From Rhizobium sp. (lineage in GTDB: Bacteria; Pseudomonadota; Alphaproteobacteria; Rhizobiales; Rhizobiaceae), in assembly GCA_003527225.1 (NCBI GenBank), contig DPXQ01000075.1, positions 22,745 to 74,199 of the forward strand: a DNA stretch of 51,455 nt. The letters are read 5' to 3'. This document shows positions 7,236 to 15,955 of this stretch, in pieces. Each line of letters starts with the position of its first letter. Positions within the stretch are counted from its first letter, which is position 1. Both the position numbers and the translations under genes were made by a program. The notes beneath the pieces were generated by a model. That model did not search any database. It worked only from the letters and a program-made list of their open reading frames with translations, and had not been told where the DNA came from.

Positions 7236-9878
7236 TCAGGAGGTGACGGTCTCGGCCCGCTTGGCTTGATCGCTCAGCACTTTCGATACGTCCTCAGCCG
7301 TCCTGGGCTTGCTGAACAGGTAACCCTGAAATTCGGTACAGCCCTCCGAGGTCACGCTCGCAAGCTGCTCGTGCGTCTCGACACCTTCGGCGGTCGTGGT
7401 GATCCCGAGGCTGCTGCTCAGCCCGACCACGGCGCGGACGATGGCAAGGCTTTCTTCCTTGCCGGGCAGATCCTGAATGAAGGACTGGTCGATCTTGATC
7501 TTGTCGAACGGGAAACTGCGCAGATAGCCGAGCGAGGAGTAGCCGGTGCCGAAGTCATCCATGGCAATCTTGATGCCGAGGTCGCGGAGTTGATGAAGGA
7601 TGGCAAACGCACTCTCGTTGTCCTGCAGAAGGACCAGCTCGGTGATTTCCAGCTCGAGACGGCTGGCTGGCAACCCGGAGGACACCAGCGCGCTCGTGAC
7701 GGCAGGAACAAGGTTCTTGCTCTTGAACTGGGCCGGCGACAGGTTGACGGCGATCGTAATCCCAATAGGCCACTTCGCTGCTTCGGCGCAGGCCTGCTGC
7801 AACACCCACTCTCCGAGAGGTACGATCAAACCGGTTTCCTCGGCGACCGGGATGAAATCCATCGGCGAAATCATCCCGCGCTCGGGATGATGCCAGCGCA
7901 CCAGAGCCTCGCAACTGGTCACCTCTCCGCTTTTGACGTCGATAATCGGCTGATAGTAGAGCTCGAATTCGTGATTCACGATCGCCTTGCGAAGATCCAG
8001 CTCGAGGGCACGGCGTGCCTGCATGCGCGCGTCCATTCCGAGTTCGAAAAAGCGGAACACGCCCCCTCCGTCGGCCTTTGCGCGGTAGAGCGCAAGATCC
8101 GCGTTCCTCATCAGGAGATCCGGCAGGTTGCCGTCATTGGGCGCCAATGAGATACCCACACTGGATGCGACAACCACCTGGTGGCCTTCAAGCTCGAAAG
8201 GCGTCCCAAGCGCTTCAATGAGGCGCGCGGCAATTCCCGTGACATCGGCCGGCTCTTCCAGCGGAACCAGAACGATGGCGAACTCGTCCCCGCCGAGCCT
8301 GGCCACGATGTCCTCCCTGCGGACGCAATTGCGCATCCGGTCGGCCGCCGCGCGCAGCAACAGGTCGCCAACGGGATGGCCGAGCGAATCATTGACATTC
8401 TTGAAATGATCGAGGTCGAGACTGAGAACCGCGACCGTTTCACCATGCGGCAAGGAACCCAGGACCGCTCCCATGCGCTCATAGAAGGATGAACGGTTCA
8501 GCAGGCCCGTGAGCGCATCGTGGCGCGCCATGTATTCGATTTCTTTCTCCGCTTTTTGCCGTTCGGTTATATCCTCGAACGTTGCGACGAAACCGCCTTC
8601 CGGCGCTGGCCGCTGCGTGACTGCGATGCTGCGCCCATCGGCCAGGCGCTCGATCGCGGAACCCGCCTTGCCCTCAACAACACGCTTGCGCTGCAGAAGC
8701 TCCAGCGTGCTCTCCCGCTCCCCGTTGGCCAGTTTGGCCCTGCTATGGGCAAGCGCCATGAGCTCCATTGTCGTCATGCCGGGCTTGATGTCTTGCAGGC
8801 TCAAGCCATAGATCTCCGCAAAGCGCGGGTTGAAGATGACGAGCCTCTCATCGGTATCGAACATGCACAGACCTTGTGACATGTTCGCAAGCGCCGCGTC
8901 GAGTTTCTGCTTCGAGTCGGCCAGTGCCAGCTGCACTTGTTTTCGCTCGGTGATGTCCTGGTTGACGCCGTAGGTCCCGACCGTTCGACCATTTTCGTCC
9001 TTGACTATAAAGAAGCGCACCGCGATATAGCCCGGCTTTCCGTCGGCATAGATCATGCGATGCTCGAATTCCTGGCTGAAATGTGGATCCTTCGTCTCGA
9101 TCGCTGCCCTCACCTTTGCGCCAACGACCTCGTATTCAACCGGATGCACGAAGCGTCTGGCGTATTCGGCCGAACTCATCGTATAGCCGCCCACCGCCTC
9201 GGCGGTGGTGTGGAAAATGAGATAGAAATTGTCGTTGAAGGTAAAGAGGTCGTTTGGAACGTCGTATTCCCAGTTGCCTGCGCGCGCCATCTGGAGCGCA
9301 TTCAACAGCTGCGTTTCGCTGATACCAAGACGTTCATTCTGCGTCGACAATCTCTCGCGGCTCTCCTCCAGGGCACCGATCGTCTGATCGAGCACACGCA
9401 GGGGAAAGATACGCAGCGCGAAATACATGCCGAAACCAAGCAGCGAACTCAGGATCGTAACCAATCCCGCTTGATAGAGTTGAGTGCGGAAGCTGGTCGC
9501 CACTTCGAGATGACCGCGAAGGGTTCCTGAAACGGCAATCGGAACACGCCTGGTGATGATCGGCGCGCGCGGCGACGCCCCGACTTCCAGCACCAGCTGC
9601 TGGTCCGCAGTTAGTATCCTTTGCTGAATGGGTTCTTCGTCGGCGAACGGAAGCTCGATCAGTTCGGCCAAACGCAGCTGCTGATACTGCCAAAGGGAAT
9701 TGTGGGAATAAATATACTGGGCAACCCGATTGCTGCCGAGCCCGGCCTTGAATTGCAGCGTCCGTGTCGTGTCGGAATACGCATCCAAGAGAAAGGTGAG
9801 CGGGGCAAGGATTGCCGTTGCCAGCGCTATAGTCAGTCCGATCGCACTGACCAGGGTGCGGAGAGAAGGTGAAGTCAT
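7236..9878 (-). CDS. Membrane PAS-PAS-GGDEF-EAL cyclic-di-GMP enzyme
   Basis: An 880-residue inner-membrane regulator. Order: transmembrane helix at about 9-30; a periplasmic domain of about 110 residues; a second helix at about 145-165; a coiled-coil-like linker; two PAS domains (each ending in DITERK/Q); then GGDEF and EAL domains. The cyclase site RLGGDEFAIV is intact, with an inhibitory-site RRED exactly five residues before GGDEF. The phosphodiesterase site is also intact (SCEALVRWH, DDFGTGYSSL, TTAEGVET), so both c-di-GMP synthesis and hydrolysis are possible. The ATG at 9878 has GGAG 5 nt upstream. It starts 9 nt after a PstS-like binding-protein gene, suggesting that the periplasmic loop reads the binding protein. 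Confidence 0.9.
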   Translation of the reverse strand: MTSPSLRTLVSAIGLTIALATAILAPLTFLLDAYSDTTRTLQFKAGLGSNRVAQYIYSHNSLWQYQQLRLAELIELPFADEEPIQQRILTADQQLVLEVGASPRAPIITRRVPIAVSGTLRGHLEVATSFRTQLYQAGLVTILSSLLGFGMYFALRIFPLRVLDQTIGALEESRERLSTQNERLGISETQLLNALQMARAGNWEYDVPNDLFTFNDNFYLIFHTTAEAVGGYTMSSAEYARRFVHPVEYEVVGAKVRAAIETKDPHFSQEFEHRMIYADGKPGYIAVRFFIVKDENGRTVGTYGVNQDITERKQVQLALADSKQKLDAALANMSQGLCMFDTDERLVIFNPRFAEIYGLSLQDIKPGMTTMELMALAHSRAKLANGERESTLELLQRKRVVEGKAGSAIERLADGRSIAVTQRPAPEGGFVATFEDITERQKAEKEIEYMARHDALTGLLNRSSFYERMGAVLGSLPHGETVAVLSLDLDHFKNVNDSLGHPVGDLLLRAAADRMRNCVRREDIVARLGGDEFAIVLVPLEEPADVTGIAARLIEALGTPFELEGHQVVVASSVGISLAPNDGNLPDLLMRNADLALYRAKADGGGVFRFFELGMDARMQARRALELDLRKAIVNHEFELYYQPIIDVKSGEVTSCEALVRWHHPERGMISPMDFIPVAEETGLIVPLGEWVLQQACAEAAKWPIGITIAVNLSPAQFKSKNLVPAVTSALVSSGLPASRLELEITELVLLQDNESAFAILHQLRDLGIKIAMDDFGTGYSSLGYLRSFPFDKIKIDQSFIQDLPGKEESLAIVRAVVGLSSSLGITTTAEGVETHEQLASVTSEGCTEFQGYLFSKPRTAEDVSKVLSDQAKRAETVTS

Positions 9879-9887
9879 TGGCACTCC

Positions 9888-10706
9888 TCACTCGCCAGCC
9901 AGCAGACATCCGGCTTCGCGGAGAACACCTTGACCTTTCTCGGAACGCAGGAAGTCGAGCAGGGCCTGCGCTACGGCGGCCGATTTTGCGGAATGGACGA
10001 GGTAGTAAGGCTTATCGTAGGGATATGTGCCCTTTTCGAAGTTCTCCAGGGTGGGCTCCACGCCATCGATCGGCACAAGCCGCAGATTGCGTTTTTCGAC
10101 GACGATCTGGCTCAGGCCGGACGGGGTCAAGGACCCCTTCAACTCTTCAGCCATCTTGGCATTGTCCTGATCGGTGGGAGCGACCGGGACCTCGGGACGC
10201 CGCCGCGCAGCTTCGAGCGCCCTGGCCATTCCCGGGAAATGCCGTATGAACAACTCCGTATCGGTCTCTGTCCTGGGCCGCAGGATGATGTGGATCGGCG
10301 ATCCGTCCTCCCATTTCGGGTCATTCGCGGCGAATATTCCCGGGAGGTCGGCACTCTTCAAGCCGCCCGGCTGGCGGCGCGACGTGACCAGTACCATCGC
10401 GGTCCGGGCAAGGGGGACCGCAGTCAATCCACGCGCCGTTTCCTCGGCCTTCAGCGGCCGCGAGGAAATCGCCAGGTCGATGACACCATCGCCGGTTGCG
10501 CGGATCGCGCCTGAACTGCCAAGGTCGAGCACGATCTCGATGGTGGGTCCGCCGGCTGCGGCATAGGCGGTGGCGATGTGCTGCGCCATCGGCATTGCGC
10601 CACCCGTACCCCCCAGCCGCAAGGTCTCAGCTACGGCTCCATGTCCCTGAAGCCAGGCGCCGGCCAGAAGGAGGACGAATGCAAAATTCGAGAACAATCC
10701 ACGCAT
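9888..10706 (-). CDS. PstS-like periplasmic substrate-binding protein
   Basis: A 272-residue secreted protein with a signal peptide (hydrophobic core FAFVLLLAGAWL, cleavage near GAVAE at about residue 26). The N-terminal fold segment LRLGGTGGAMPMAQHIATAY and the SSGAIRATGDGVIDLAISSR stretch resemble PstS/phosphate-type and related anion-binding proteins. The family's later Y-P-Y-D segment (TYPYDKPYYLVHS) is also there. No permease or ATPase gene is adjacent, so it is unlikely to be part of a transporter encoded here. Instead it precedes a membrane GGDEF-EAL gene by 9 nt. I infer a sensory, ligand-presenting role. The ATG at 10706 has AGGTG upstream; an open extension upstream of it lacks signal-peptide character. 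Confidence 0.8.
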   Translation of the reverse strand: MRGLFSNFAFVLLLAGAWLQGHGAVAETLRLGGTGGAMPMAQHIATAYAAAGGPTIEIVLDLGSSGAIRATGDGVIDLAISSRPLKAEETARGLTAVPLARTAMVLVTSRRQPGGLKSADLPGIFAANDPKWEDGSPIHIILRPRTETDTELFIRHFPGMARALEAARRRPEVPVAPTDQDNAKMAEELKGSLTPSGLSQIVVEKRNLRLVPIDGVEPTLENFEKGTYPYDKPYYLVHSAKSAAVAQALLDFLRSEKGQGVLREAGCLLAGE

Positions 10707-10930
10707 GCAGCACCTGCCTGTTTCTGTTTCATCGAAGTCGCGCAAATATAGCACAGCGGGAAAAACTCTCGCGTTTGTCTACATTTATCAGCAATCGGGA
10801 ATGAATGCACGTCCGAACGCCATTGGATCATTGCCATGGTGAATATTCATTCTGCATGATTGTCCCGGCACGGAACACGGTGAGCGCCGGGCGGAGATAG
10901 GCCACGGCTTCCGGATGGACTTCGCAATCC

Positions 10931-10974
10931 CGGCGAACGCATAGTTCGCCGGCAGGGCAGCGGCGCCTGCCCTG
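10931..10974. terminator. Tandem perfect hairpins downstream of the coxG-like gene
   Basis: Two adjacent hairpins: CGGCGAAC/GTTCGCCG (10931-10938 with 10944-10951, 5-nt loop) and CAGGGCAG/CTGCCCTG (10953-10960 with 10967-10974, 6-nt loop). They lie 20 nt beyond the stop of the minus-strand CoxG-like gene. No T tract follows on either strand, so they may slow transcription or protect mRNA ends rather than be simple intrinsic terminators. The rest of the 288-nt gap (10707-10994) shows nothing I can name. Confidence 0.45.
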
Positions 10975-10994
10975 GTTTCCTCGGTCGGTCGGCC

Positions 10995-11453
10995 CTAGAC
11001 CTGCCCCGAGCCTCCAGCGACCAAGGTTGCGAATTTGGAAAAGAACTCGCCGGCGAGCTTCTTGGCGGTGGAGTCGATCAGGCGGCTCCCGAGCTGGGCG
11101 ATCTTGCCGCCGACCTCGGCCTTGACGTTGTAGGACAGGACGGTCGCCGCGTCGCCGTCGGCTTCCAGCAAGACATCGGCGCCGCCCTTGGCAAAGCCGG
11201 CCATGCCGCCCTTTCCCTCGCCGCTGATCGTATAGGATGTCGGCGGATTGAGATTGAGGAGCTCCACCGCGCCTTCGAAGCGGGCCTTGATCGGTCCGAT
11301 TTTCAGGACCACCTTCGCGGTCATGTCCTTGTCGGAAGTCTTTTCAAGGCTTTCGCAGCCGGGAATGGCCTGCCGCAGGATTTCCGCATCGTTCAAAGCC
11401 TGCCAGACCGTCTCGATCGGCGCTTCGATCCGTTCGCTTCCGTTCATGTCCAT
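10995..11453 (-). CDS. CoxG-like SRPBCC-domain protein
   Basis: A 152-residue protein of the carbon monoxide dehydrogenase subunit G (CoxG) family. The N terminus MDMNGSERIEAPIETVW and the segment IPGCESLEKTSD are typical, as is the late Gly-rich AEVGGKIAQLGSRLIDSTAKK. CoxG proteins have a START/SRPBCC lipid-like pocket and some anchor molybdenum hydroxylases to the membrane. No coxMSL or other molybdenum hydroxylase gene is in the window, so the function here is open. An AGGAGGAG ribosome site precedes the ATG at 11453. The product name is by family resemblance only. Confidence 0.8.
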   Translation of the reverse strand: MDMNGSERIEAPIETVWQALNDAEILRQAIPGCESLEKTSDKDMTAKVVLKIGPIKARFEGAVELLNLNPPTSYTISGEGKGGMAGFAKGGADVLLEADGDAATVLSYNVKAEVGGKIAQLGSRLIDSTAKKLAGEFFSKFATLVAGGSGQV

Positions 11454-11541
11454 GGATATTCTCCTCCTGCGATCGCCTGGTCCCCGGCGGGGAGCTTACA
11501 GGCGGGCCGATCCGATTGGCAAGGTCGGGCCGACTGCGCCC

Positions 11542-12846
11542 TCAGACGAAGACCGGCTGCTCGACGCGATCCTCGGAACCGAAGAGCTTCAGGTAGCGCT
11601 CGATCTCGGCCGGATCGCCGGTCGCCTTCTTCGGGTTATCGGAGAGCTTGACGGCGGGCCGCCCATTCGCATCGCTGACCTTGCAGACCAGCGATATCGG
11701 CTTCAGGCCCTCGATTTCGCGCGGGGCACAGCCGGCAAAGTCGTTGGTGAGGTTGGTACCCCAGCCGAAGCTCATGCGCACCCTGCCCTCGAAGTGACGG
11801 TAGGTGTCGATAATCGCATCGACATCGAGGCCATCGGAAAAGATCAGCAGTTTCTGGCGCGGATCCCGGCCCATCTTCCTCCACCAATCGATGATCTTCT
11901 CGCCGCCTTCGATCGGCGGCGCGCTATCGGGCCGGAAGCCCGTCCAGTCGGCAACCCAGTCCGGTGCGTTGCGAAGGAAGGCGGCGGTGCCGAACGTATC
12001 GGGCAGGACAATCAGCAGATTGCCGCCATAGAGCCGGTTCCAGTCCCGCATCACGTTGTAATTGGCAGCGGCCAGCTCCTCGTCATTATTGGCGAGCGCC
12101 GCAGTCACCATGGGCAGTTCGTGCGCGTTCGTGCCGACCGCCTCGAGGTCTGAATCCATGGCCAGCAGCACATTGCTGGTGCCGGTGAAGGCAGGGCCGA
12201 TGCCCTCCTTCAGGGCTTCCACGCACCACCGCTGCCAAAGAAAGCTGTGGCGCCGGCGCGTGCCGAAATCGGAAATCCTGAGACCCGGAAGCTCTCGCAG
12301 CCGCTCGACCTTGGCCCACATCTTGGCCTTGGCACGGGCGTAAAGCACGTCGAGCGTAAAAAGGCCCATGGTCTTGGCGACGGACCTCGAACGCAGTTCG
12401 TTGATGATGGCAAGGGCCGGAATTTCCCACATAGTGGTTTCCTTCCAGCGGCCATGGAAATTCAAGATGAACTGGCCGTCCCTTTTCGAGAGTTCGTATT
12501 CCGGCAGCTGGAAATTCGCGAGCCAGGCGAGGAATTCCGGCTCGAAGATCTGGGCCTTGCCATAGAAGGTGTTGCCGGCAAGCCAGATCGCCTCCTTTTT
12601 GCTGAGACGCAGAGTGCGGGCGAAATCGAGCTGTTCGCGCAATTCGCCCTCGTCGATCTCCTCGGCAAGGCGCACCGTCTTGGTTCTGTTGATCAGGGAA
12701 AAGGTCGCATCGACATCCGGATAAAGCTTCCAGATCATCTGCAGCATCAGAAGCTTGTAGAAGTCGGTATCGATCAAGCTGCGAACGATCGGATCGAGCT
12801 TCCAGGTGTGATTGTACACACGGGTCGCGATATCGGTCTTCGTCAT
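11542..12846 (-). CDS. pncB: Nicotinate phosphoribosyltransferase
   Basis: PncB of 434 residues, coupling nicotinate with PRPP to make nicotinate mononucleotide in NAD salvage. Visible family segments are [18 protein letters not shown] near the N terminus, [26 protein letters not shown] and the phosphate-binding region [11 protein letters not shown] with [12 protein letters not shown]. The catalytic histidine region is intact (RRRHSF and neighbours). Length matches bacterial PncB. The gene stands alone between the CoxG-like gene and a small membrane protein gene on the same strand. I saw no NadQ- or NrtR-type operator that I could recognise in the 134-nt upstream gap. Confidence 0.95.
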   Translation of the reverse strand: MTKTDIATRVYNHTWKLDPIVRSLIDTDFYKLLMLQMIWKLYPDVDATFSLINRTKTVRLAEEIDEGELREQLDFARTLRLSKKEAIWLAGNTFYGKAQIFEPEFLAWLANFQLPEYELSKRDGQFILNFHGRWKETTMWEIPALAIINELRSRSVAKTMGLFTLDVLYARAKAKMWAKVERLRELPGLRISDFGTRRRHSFLWQRWCVEALKEGIGPAFTGTSNVLLAMDSDLEAVGTNAHELPMVTAALANNDEELAAANYNVMRDWNRLYGGNLLIVLPDTFGTAAFLRNAPDWVADWTGFRPDSAPPIEGGEKIIDWWRKMGRDPRQKLLIFSDGLDVDAIIDTYRHFEGRVRMSFGWGTNLTNDFAGCAPREIEGLKPISLVCKVSDANGRPAVKLSDNPKKATGDPAEIERYLKLFGSEDRVEQPVFV

Positions 12847-12980
12847 TGATTTCCCGCCCTGCCAAGCACGGCCGGGTCAGGGCCGCAAATTCGACAGCCA
12901 ACCCGTGCGGCTCGCTGCTCCCGATGCAACCTTATCGAAAAATACGCGACCGAAGTCCATAGCGAACCGGCTGCTAGGAA

Positions 12981-13244
12981 TTATGGCCGGGCAGGCGTGT
13001 TCTCCGCCGGCGAAGGCGCCTGTTCCTGGGCAGGCTGGTTGGACGGGTTTTTCGGCGCAATCGCATTGCCCCACCACTCGGCGGGAATCCAGACGAGCAA
13101 GGCAAGCACGATGCCGGCGAGCAATACGATCAAAACGGGGCGCCCGCGAAAACCCTGGCGTGCTTCCGTGGCAGTGACGGGTTCGGGCCGCAGGCCGCGC
13201 GTGCGACGGTCGGTGTCGTCAGGCAAGTCAGTTCGGCTGGTCAT
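12981..13244 (-). CDS. Small single-pass membrane protein
   Basis: An 87-residue protein with a basic cytosolic N terminus and one membrane helix at about 36-53 (VLIVLLAGIVLALLVWIP). A short Pro/Gln/Ala-rich outward tail follows (QPAQEQAPSPAENTPARP). GGGAG stands 5 nt before the ATG at 13244. The protein type is common beside rhizobial housekeeping genes but I recognise no named family. No functional inference is supported. Confidence 0.6.
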   Translation of the reverse strand: MTSRTDLPDDTDRRTRGLRPEPVTATEARQGFRGRPVLIVLLAGIVLALLVWIPAEWWGNAIAPKNPSNQPAQEQAPSPAENTPARP

Positions 13245-13346
13245 GGGTCTCTCCCTGTCGTGCTGAAGCGCGGCATCACTGTGCCGCTGTCTCAGGTCAA
13301 ACGGGGGGAAAGGCCTATTGTTCCGAAGAACCGGAAGAAGACAGGA

Positions 13347-14309
13347 TCAATAGCCGGCGTCGCGATCGACGACGTATTCGAGGGGCTGGCCGATTTCGAA
13401 ACGGGCGATCTGGGCCTCGACATGGGCAAACAGCGCGCGGACGTCCGAAGAGGCGGCGGCATGAGGCGTGACGATGACGTTTTCCATGGCCCATAGCGGG
13501 CTTTCCGGCGACAGCGGCTCCGTCTCGAAGACATCGAGAGAGGCGGCACCCAGGATACCCTTCTCCAGCGCCTCGACAATATCCGATTCCACCTGGCTGC
13601 CGCCGCGACCGGCATTGATGAAGACCGGCTTGCCGAGCGCGCCGCCGTGGCGGAGGCGGGCGAAGAGCGAGGCGTCATAGATGCCTTTCGTATCCGCCGT
13701 CAGCGGCAGCAGGCCGACGAGAATGTCGGTCCGGGAGAGGAAGGCGTAGAGCCTCGCCGCATCGAAGGTCTCGATACCCTCGATATGCTTGGGGCTGCGC
13801 GACCAGCCGATGACATTGAAGCCCATGAGCTTCAGCTTCTTCGCCGCGTCCTGGCCGAGCACGCCGAGACCCATGACACCGACCGTGACATCGCGCGCCT
13901 CGGGCTGGGGATCGATTTCGCGCCACAGGCGCGCCCGCTGCTGGGCTGCATAGGCGGGTGCCCGGCGCAGATGGCTCAGAGCCTGCAACACCACCCATTC
14001 GCTCATGCGGTCGGTAAGACTGCGATCGACGAAGCGGACGACCGGCAGGTCCGGTAGCTTGTAGGCCGACAGGATATGATCGACACCGGCGCCACCCGAA
14101 AAGATGATCTTGAGGTCCTTCGTGCGCGAAAAGAGGGCGGGATCGGGCTTCCACACCACCGCGTAGTCGATACCTTGCAGATCCCGACCGGCATTTTCCG
14201 GCAGCGCCATGTTGATGACCTCGCGGCCCCGAAAGGCCCCTTCCAATGCCTCAGCGACGCTGGAGCGCGAGAATTTCAGATCAACGACTATGGGGCTTTT
14301 TCCGGCCAT
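13347..14309 (-). CDS. GhrA-like D-2-hydroxyacid dehydrogenase (glyoxylate/hydroxypyruvate reductase)
   Basis: A 320-residue NAD(P)-dependent 2-hydroxyacid dehydrogenase. The Rossmann motif GVMGLGVLG begins near residue 143. An arginine follows GWSRSP in the position favouring NADPH. The catalytic trio appears as INAGRGG (Arg), the E of VFETEPL and the H of VTPHAAAS. The weakly conserved N-terminal substrate domain fits the GhrA branch, which reduces glyoxylate or hydroxypyruvate. The true substrate is not determined by sequence. It ends 16 nt before the region of the yej operon but is transcribed after it on the same strand. Confidence 0.85.
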   Translation of the reverse strand: MAGKSPIVVDLKFSRSSVAEALEGAFRGREVINMALPENAGRDLQGIDYAVVWKPDPALFSRTKDLKIIFSGGAGVDHILSAYKLPDLPVVRFVDRSLTDRMSEWVVLQALSHLRRAPAYAAQQRARLWREIDPQPEARDVTVGVMGLGVLGQDAAKKLKLMGFNVIGWSRSPKHIEGIETFDAARLYAFLSRTDILVGLLPLTADTKGIYDASLFARLRHGGALGKPVFINAGRGGSQVESDIVEALEKGILGAASLDVFETEPLSPESPLWAMENVIVTPHAAASSDVRALFAHVEAQIARFEIGQPLEYVVDRDAGY

Positions 14310-14326
14310 GGGGCACCTGTGTTCGA

Positions 14327-15955
14327 TTATTGGCTGATTGCGCCGGTTTCGACGGCTTCGAGGTTGAAGGCGGCGGCCATGAGGGCGCGCGTATAGTCTG
14401 CCTTCGGCGCCGCAAAGAGCTCGGCCGCCGGCCCCTGCTCGACCACCTTGCCCATACGCATGACGATGACGTCGTTGGCGAGCGCCTTTACCACGCGCAG
14501 ATCATGGCTGATGAAGAGATAGGCAAGGTCGTGCCGCTGCTGCAGATCGCGCAGGAGATCGACGACTTGCGCCTGGACGCTCATGTCGAGCGCCGATGTC
14601 GGCTCGTCGAGCATGACGAAGCGCGGTTTCAGGACCATGGCGCGGGCAATGGCGATGCGTTGCCGCTGGCCGCCGGAAAACTCGTGCGGATAGCGCCAGC
14701 GGGTGGCTGTATCGAGGCCGACCTCCTCGAGCGCCCAGCAGACGCGGGTATCGCGCTCGCCGGGCGTAAGGTCGTGCTCATGCACCTTCAGCCCCTCGGC
14801 AATGATTTCGCCCACCGACATGCGCGGACTGAGCGATCCGTAGGGATCCTGGAAAACGACCTGCAGGCGGTTGCGCAGCGGCCGCATGTCCTTGAAGGAA
14901 TATCGATCGATCTCCTGGCCGATGAAACTGATCCGCCCTTCGGAGGCGATCATGCGGGCCAGCGCAAGCCCGAGCGTCGTCTTGCCGGAACCGGATTCGC
15001 CGACGACGCCCAGCGTCTGGCCCGCCCGCAGCACCATGTCGACGCCGTCGACCGCTTTCACATGGTCGACGACCTTGCGCAGGAAGCCGGCCTTGATCGG
15101 GAACCAGACCCGAATATCGTCGCCCTGCATGACGACCGGCTTCTGCAGGTCCGATTTTGGCGGTTCGCCGCGCGGCTCGGAGGCGAGCAGATGGCGGGTA
15201 TAGTCGTGCTGCGGATTCGAAAAGATCTCCTCGACCGGTCCGCTTTCGACAATCTTGCCCTTGGTCATGACGCAGACCCGATCGGCGAACTTGCGCACAA
15301 TGCCGAGATCATGGGTGATAAAGAGCATCGACATGCCGTGCGCGGATTTCAGCTCGCGCAGCAATTCGAGGATCTGCGCCTGCACGGTGACGTCGAGGGC
15401 CGTTGTCGGCTCATCGGCGATCAGAAGCTTCGGCCGGTTGGCGAGCGCCATGGCGATCATCACGCGCTGGCGCTGTCCGCCCGACAATTCATGAGGATAG
15501 GCCGCGAGGCGCTTTTCGGGGTCGCGGATACCGACCTGGCGCAGGAGCTCGAGCGTGCGGTCGCGGGCGGCGGGGCCGATCATGGCCTGGTGAAGGGCAA
15601 GGATCTCACCGATCTGCTTCTCGATGGTGTGGAGCGGATTGAGCGAGGTCATCGGCTCCTGGAAGATCATCGTGACCTCGTTGCCGCGCACGGATCTCAG
15701 CTCGCGCTCCGGCGCCGTCATCAGGTCACGGCCCTCGAACAGGATCTGGCCCGACGGATGGTTTGCCGCCGGATAAGGTAGCAATTTCAGGATCGACAGC
15801 GCCGAGACAGACTTGCCGGACCCGGACTCGCCGACCAGCGCCACAACCTCCCCCTGGCCGACATCAAAGCTGATCCGGTCGACGGCAAGCGTCTCCTTGC
15901 CCCCCTGCTGGAAGGCCACCGACAGATCACGGACGGAAAGAAGCGGCGCGGTCAT
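14327..15955 (-). CDS. yejF: Peptide ABC transporter, fused double ATPase YejF
   Basis: A 542-residue protein with two complete Opp/Dpp-type ATPase domains. The first has [23 protein letters not shown] and [12 protein letters not shown]; the second has [24 protein letters not shown] and [11 protein letters not shown]. Such fusion is characteristic of YejF, where one polypeptide energises YejB-YejE. The ATG at 15955 overlaps the yejE stop by 4 nt (ATGA), so translation is coupled. An open frame continues far upstream but runs through yejE in another frame and is not coding. Together the genes import oligopeptides; in Enterobacteria Yej takes up microcin C, and in Sinorhizobium it contributes to resistance against host antimicrobial peptides. 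Confidence 0.93.
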   Translation of the reverse strand: MTAPLLSVRDLSVAFQQGGKETLAVDRISFDVGQGEVVALVGESGSGKSVSALSILKLLPYPAANHPSGQILFEGRDLMTAPERELRSVRGNEVTMIFQEPMTSLNPLHTIEKQIGEILALHQAMIGPAARDRTLELLRQVGIRDPEKRLAAYPHELSGGQRQRVMIAMALANRPKLLIADEPTTALDVTVQAQILELLRELKSAHGMSMLFITHDLGIVRKFADRVCVMTKGKIVESGPVEEIFSNPQHDYTRHLLASEPRGEPPKSDLQKPVVMQGDDIRVWFPIKAGFLRKVVDHVKAVDGVDMVLRAGQTLGVVGESGSGKTTLGLALARMIASEGRISFIGQEIDRYSFKDMRPLRNRLQVVFQDPYGSLSPRMSVGEIIAEGLKVHEHDLTPGERDTRVCWALEEVGLDTATRWRYPHEFSGGQRQRIAIARAMVLKPRFVMLDEPTSALDMSVQAQVVDLLRDLQQRHDLAYLFISHDLRVVKALANDVIVMRMGKVVEQGPAAELFAAPKADYTRALMAAAFNLEAVETGAISQ

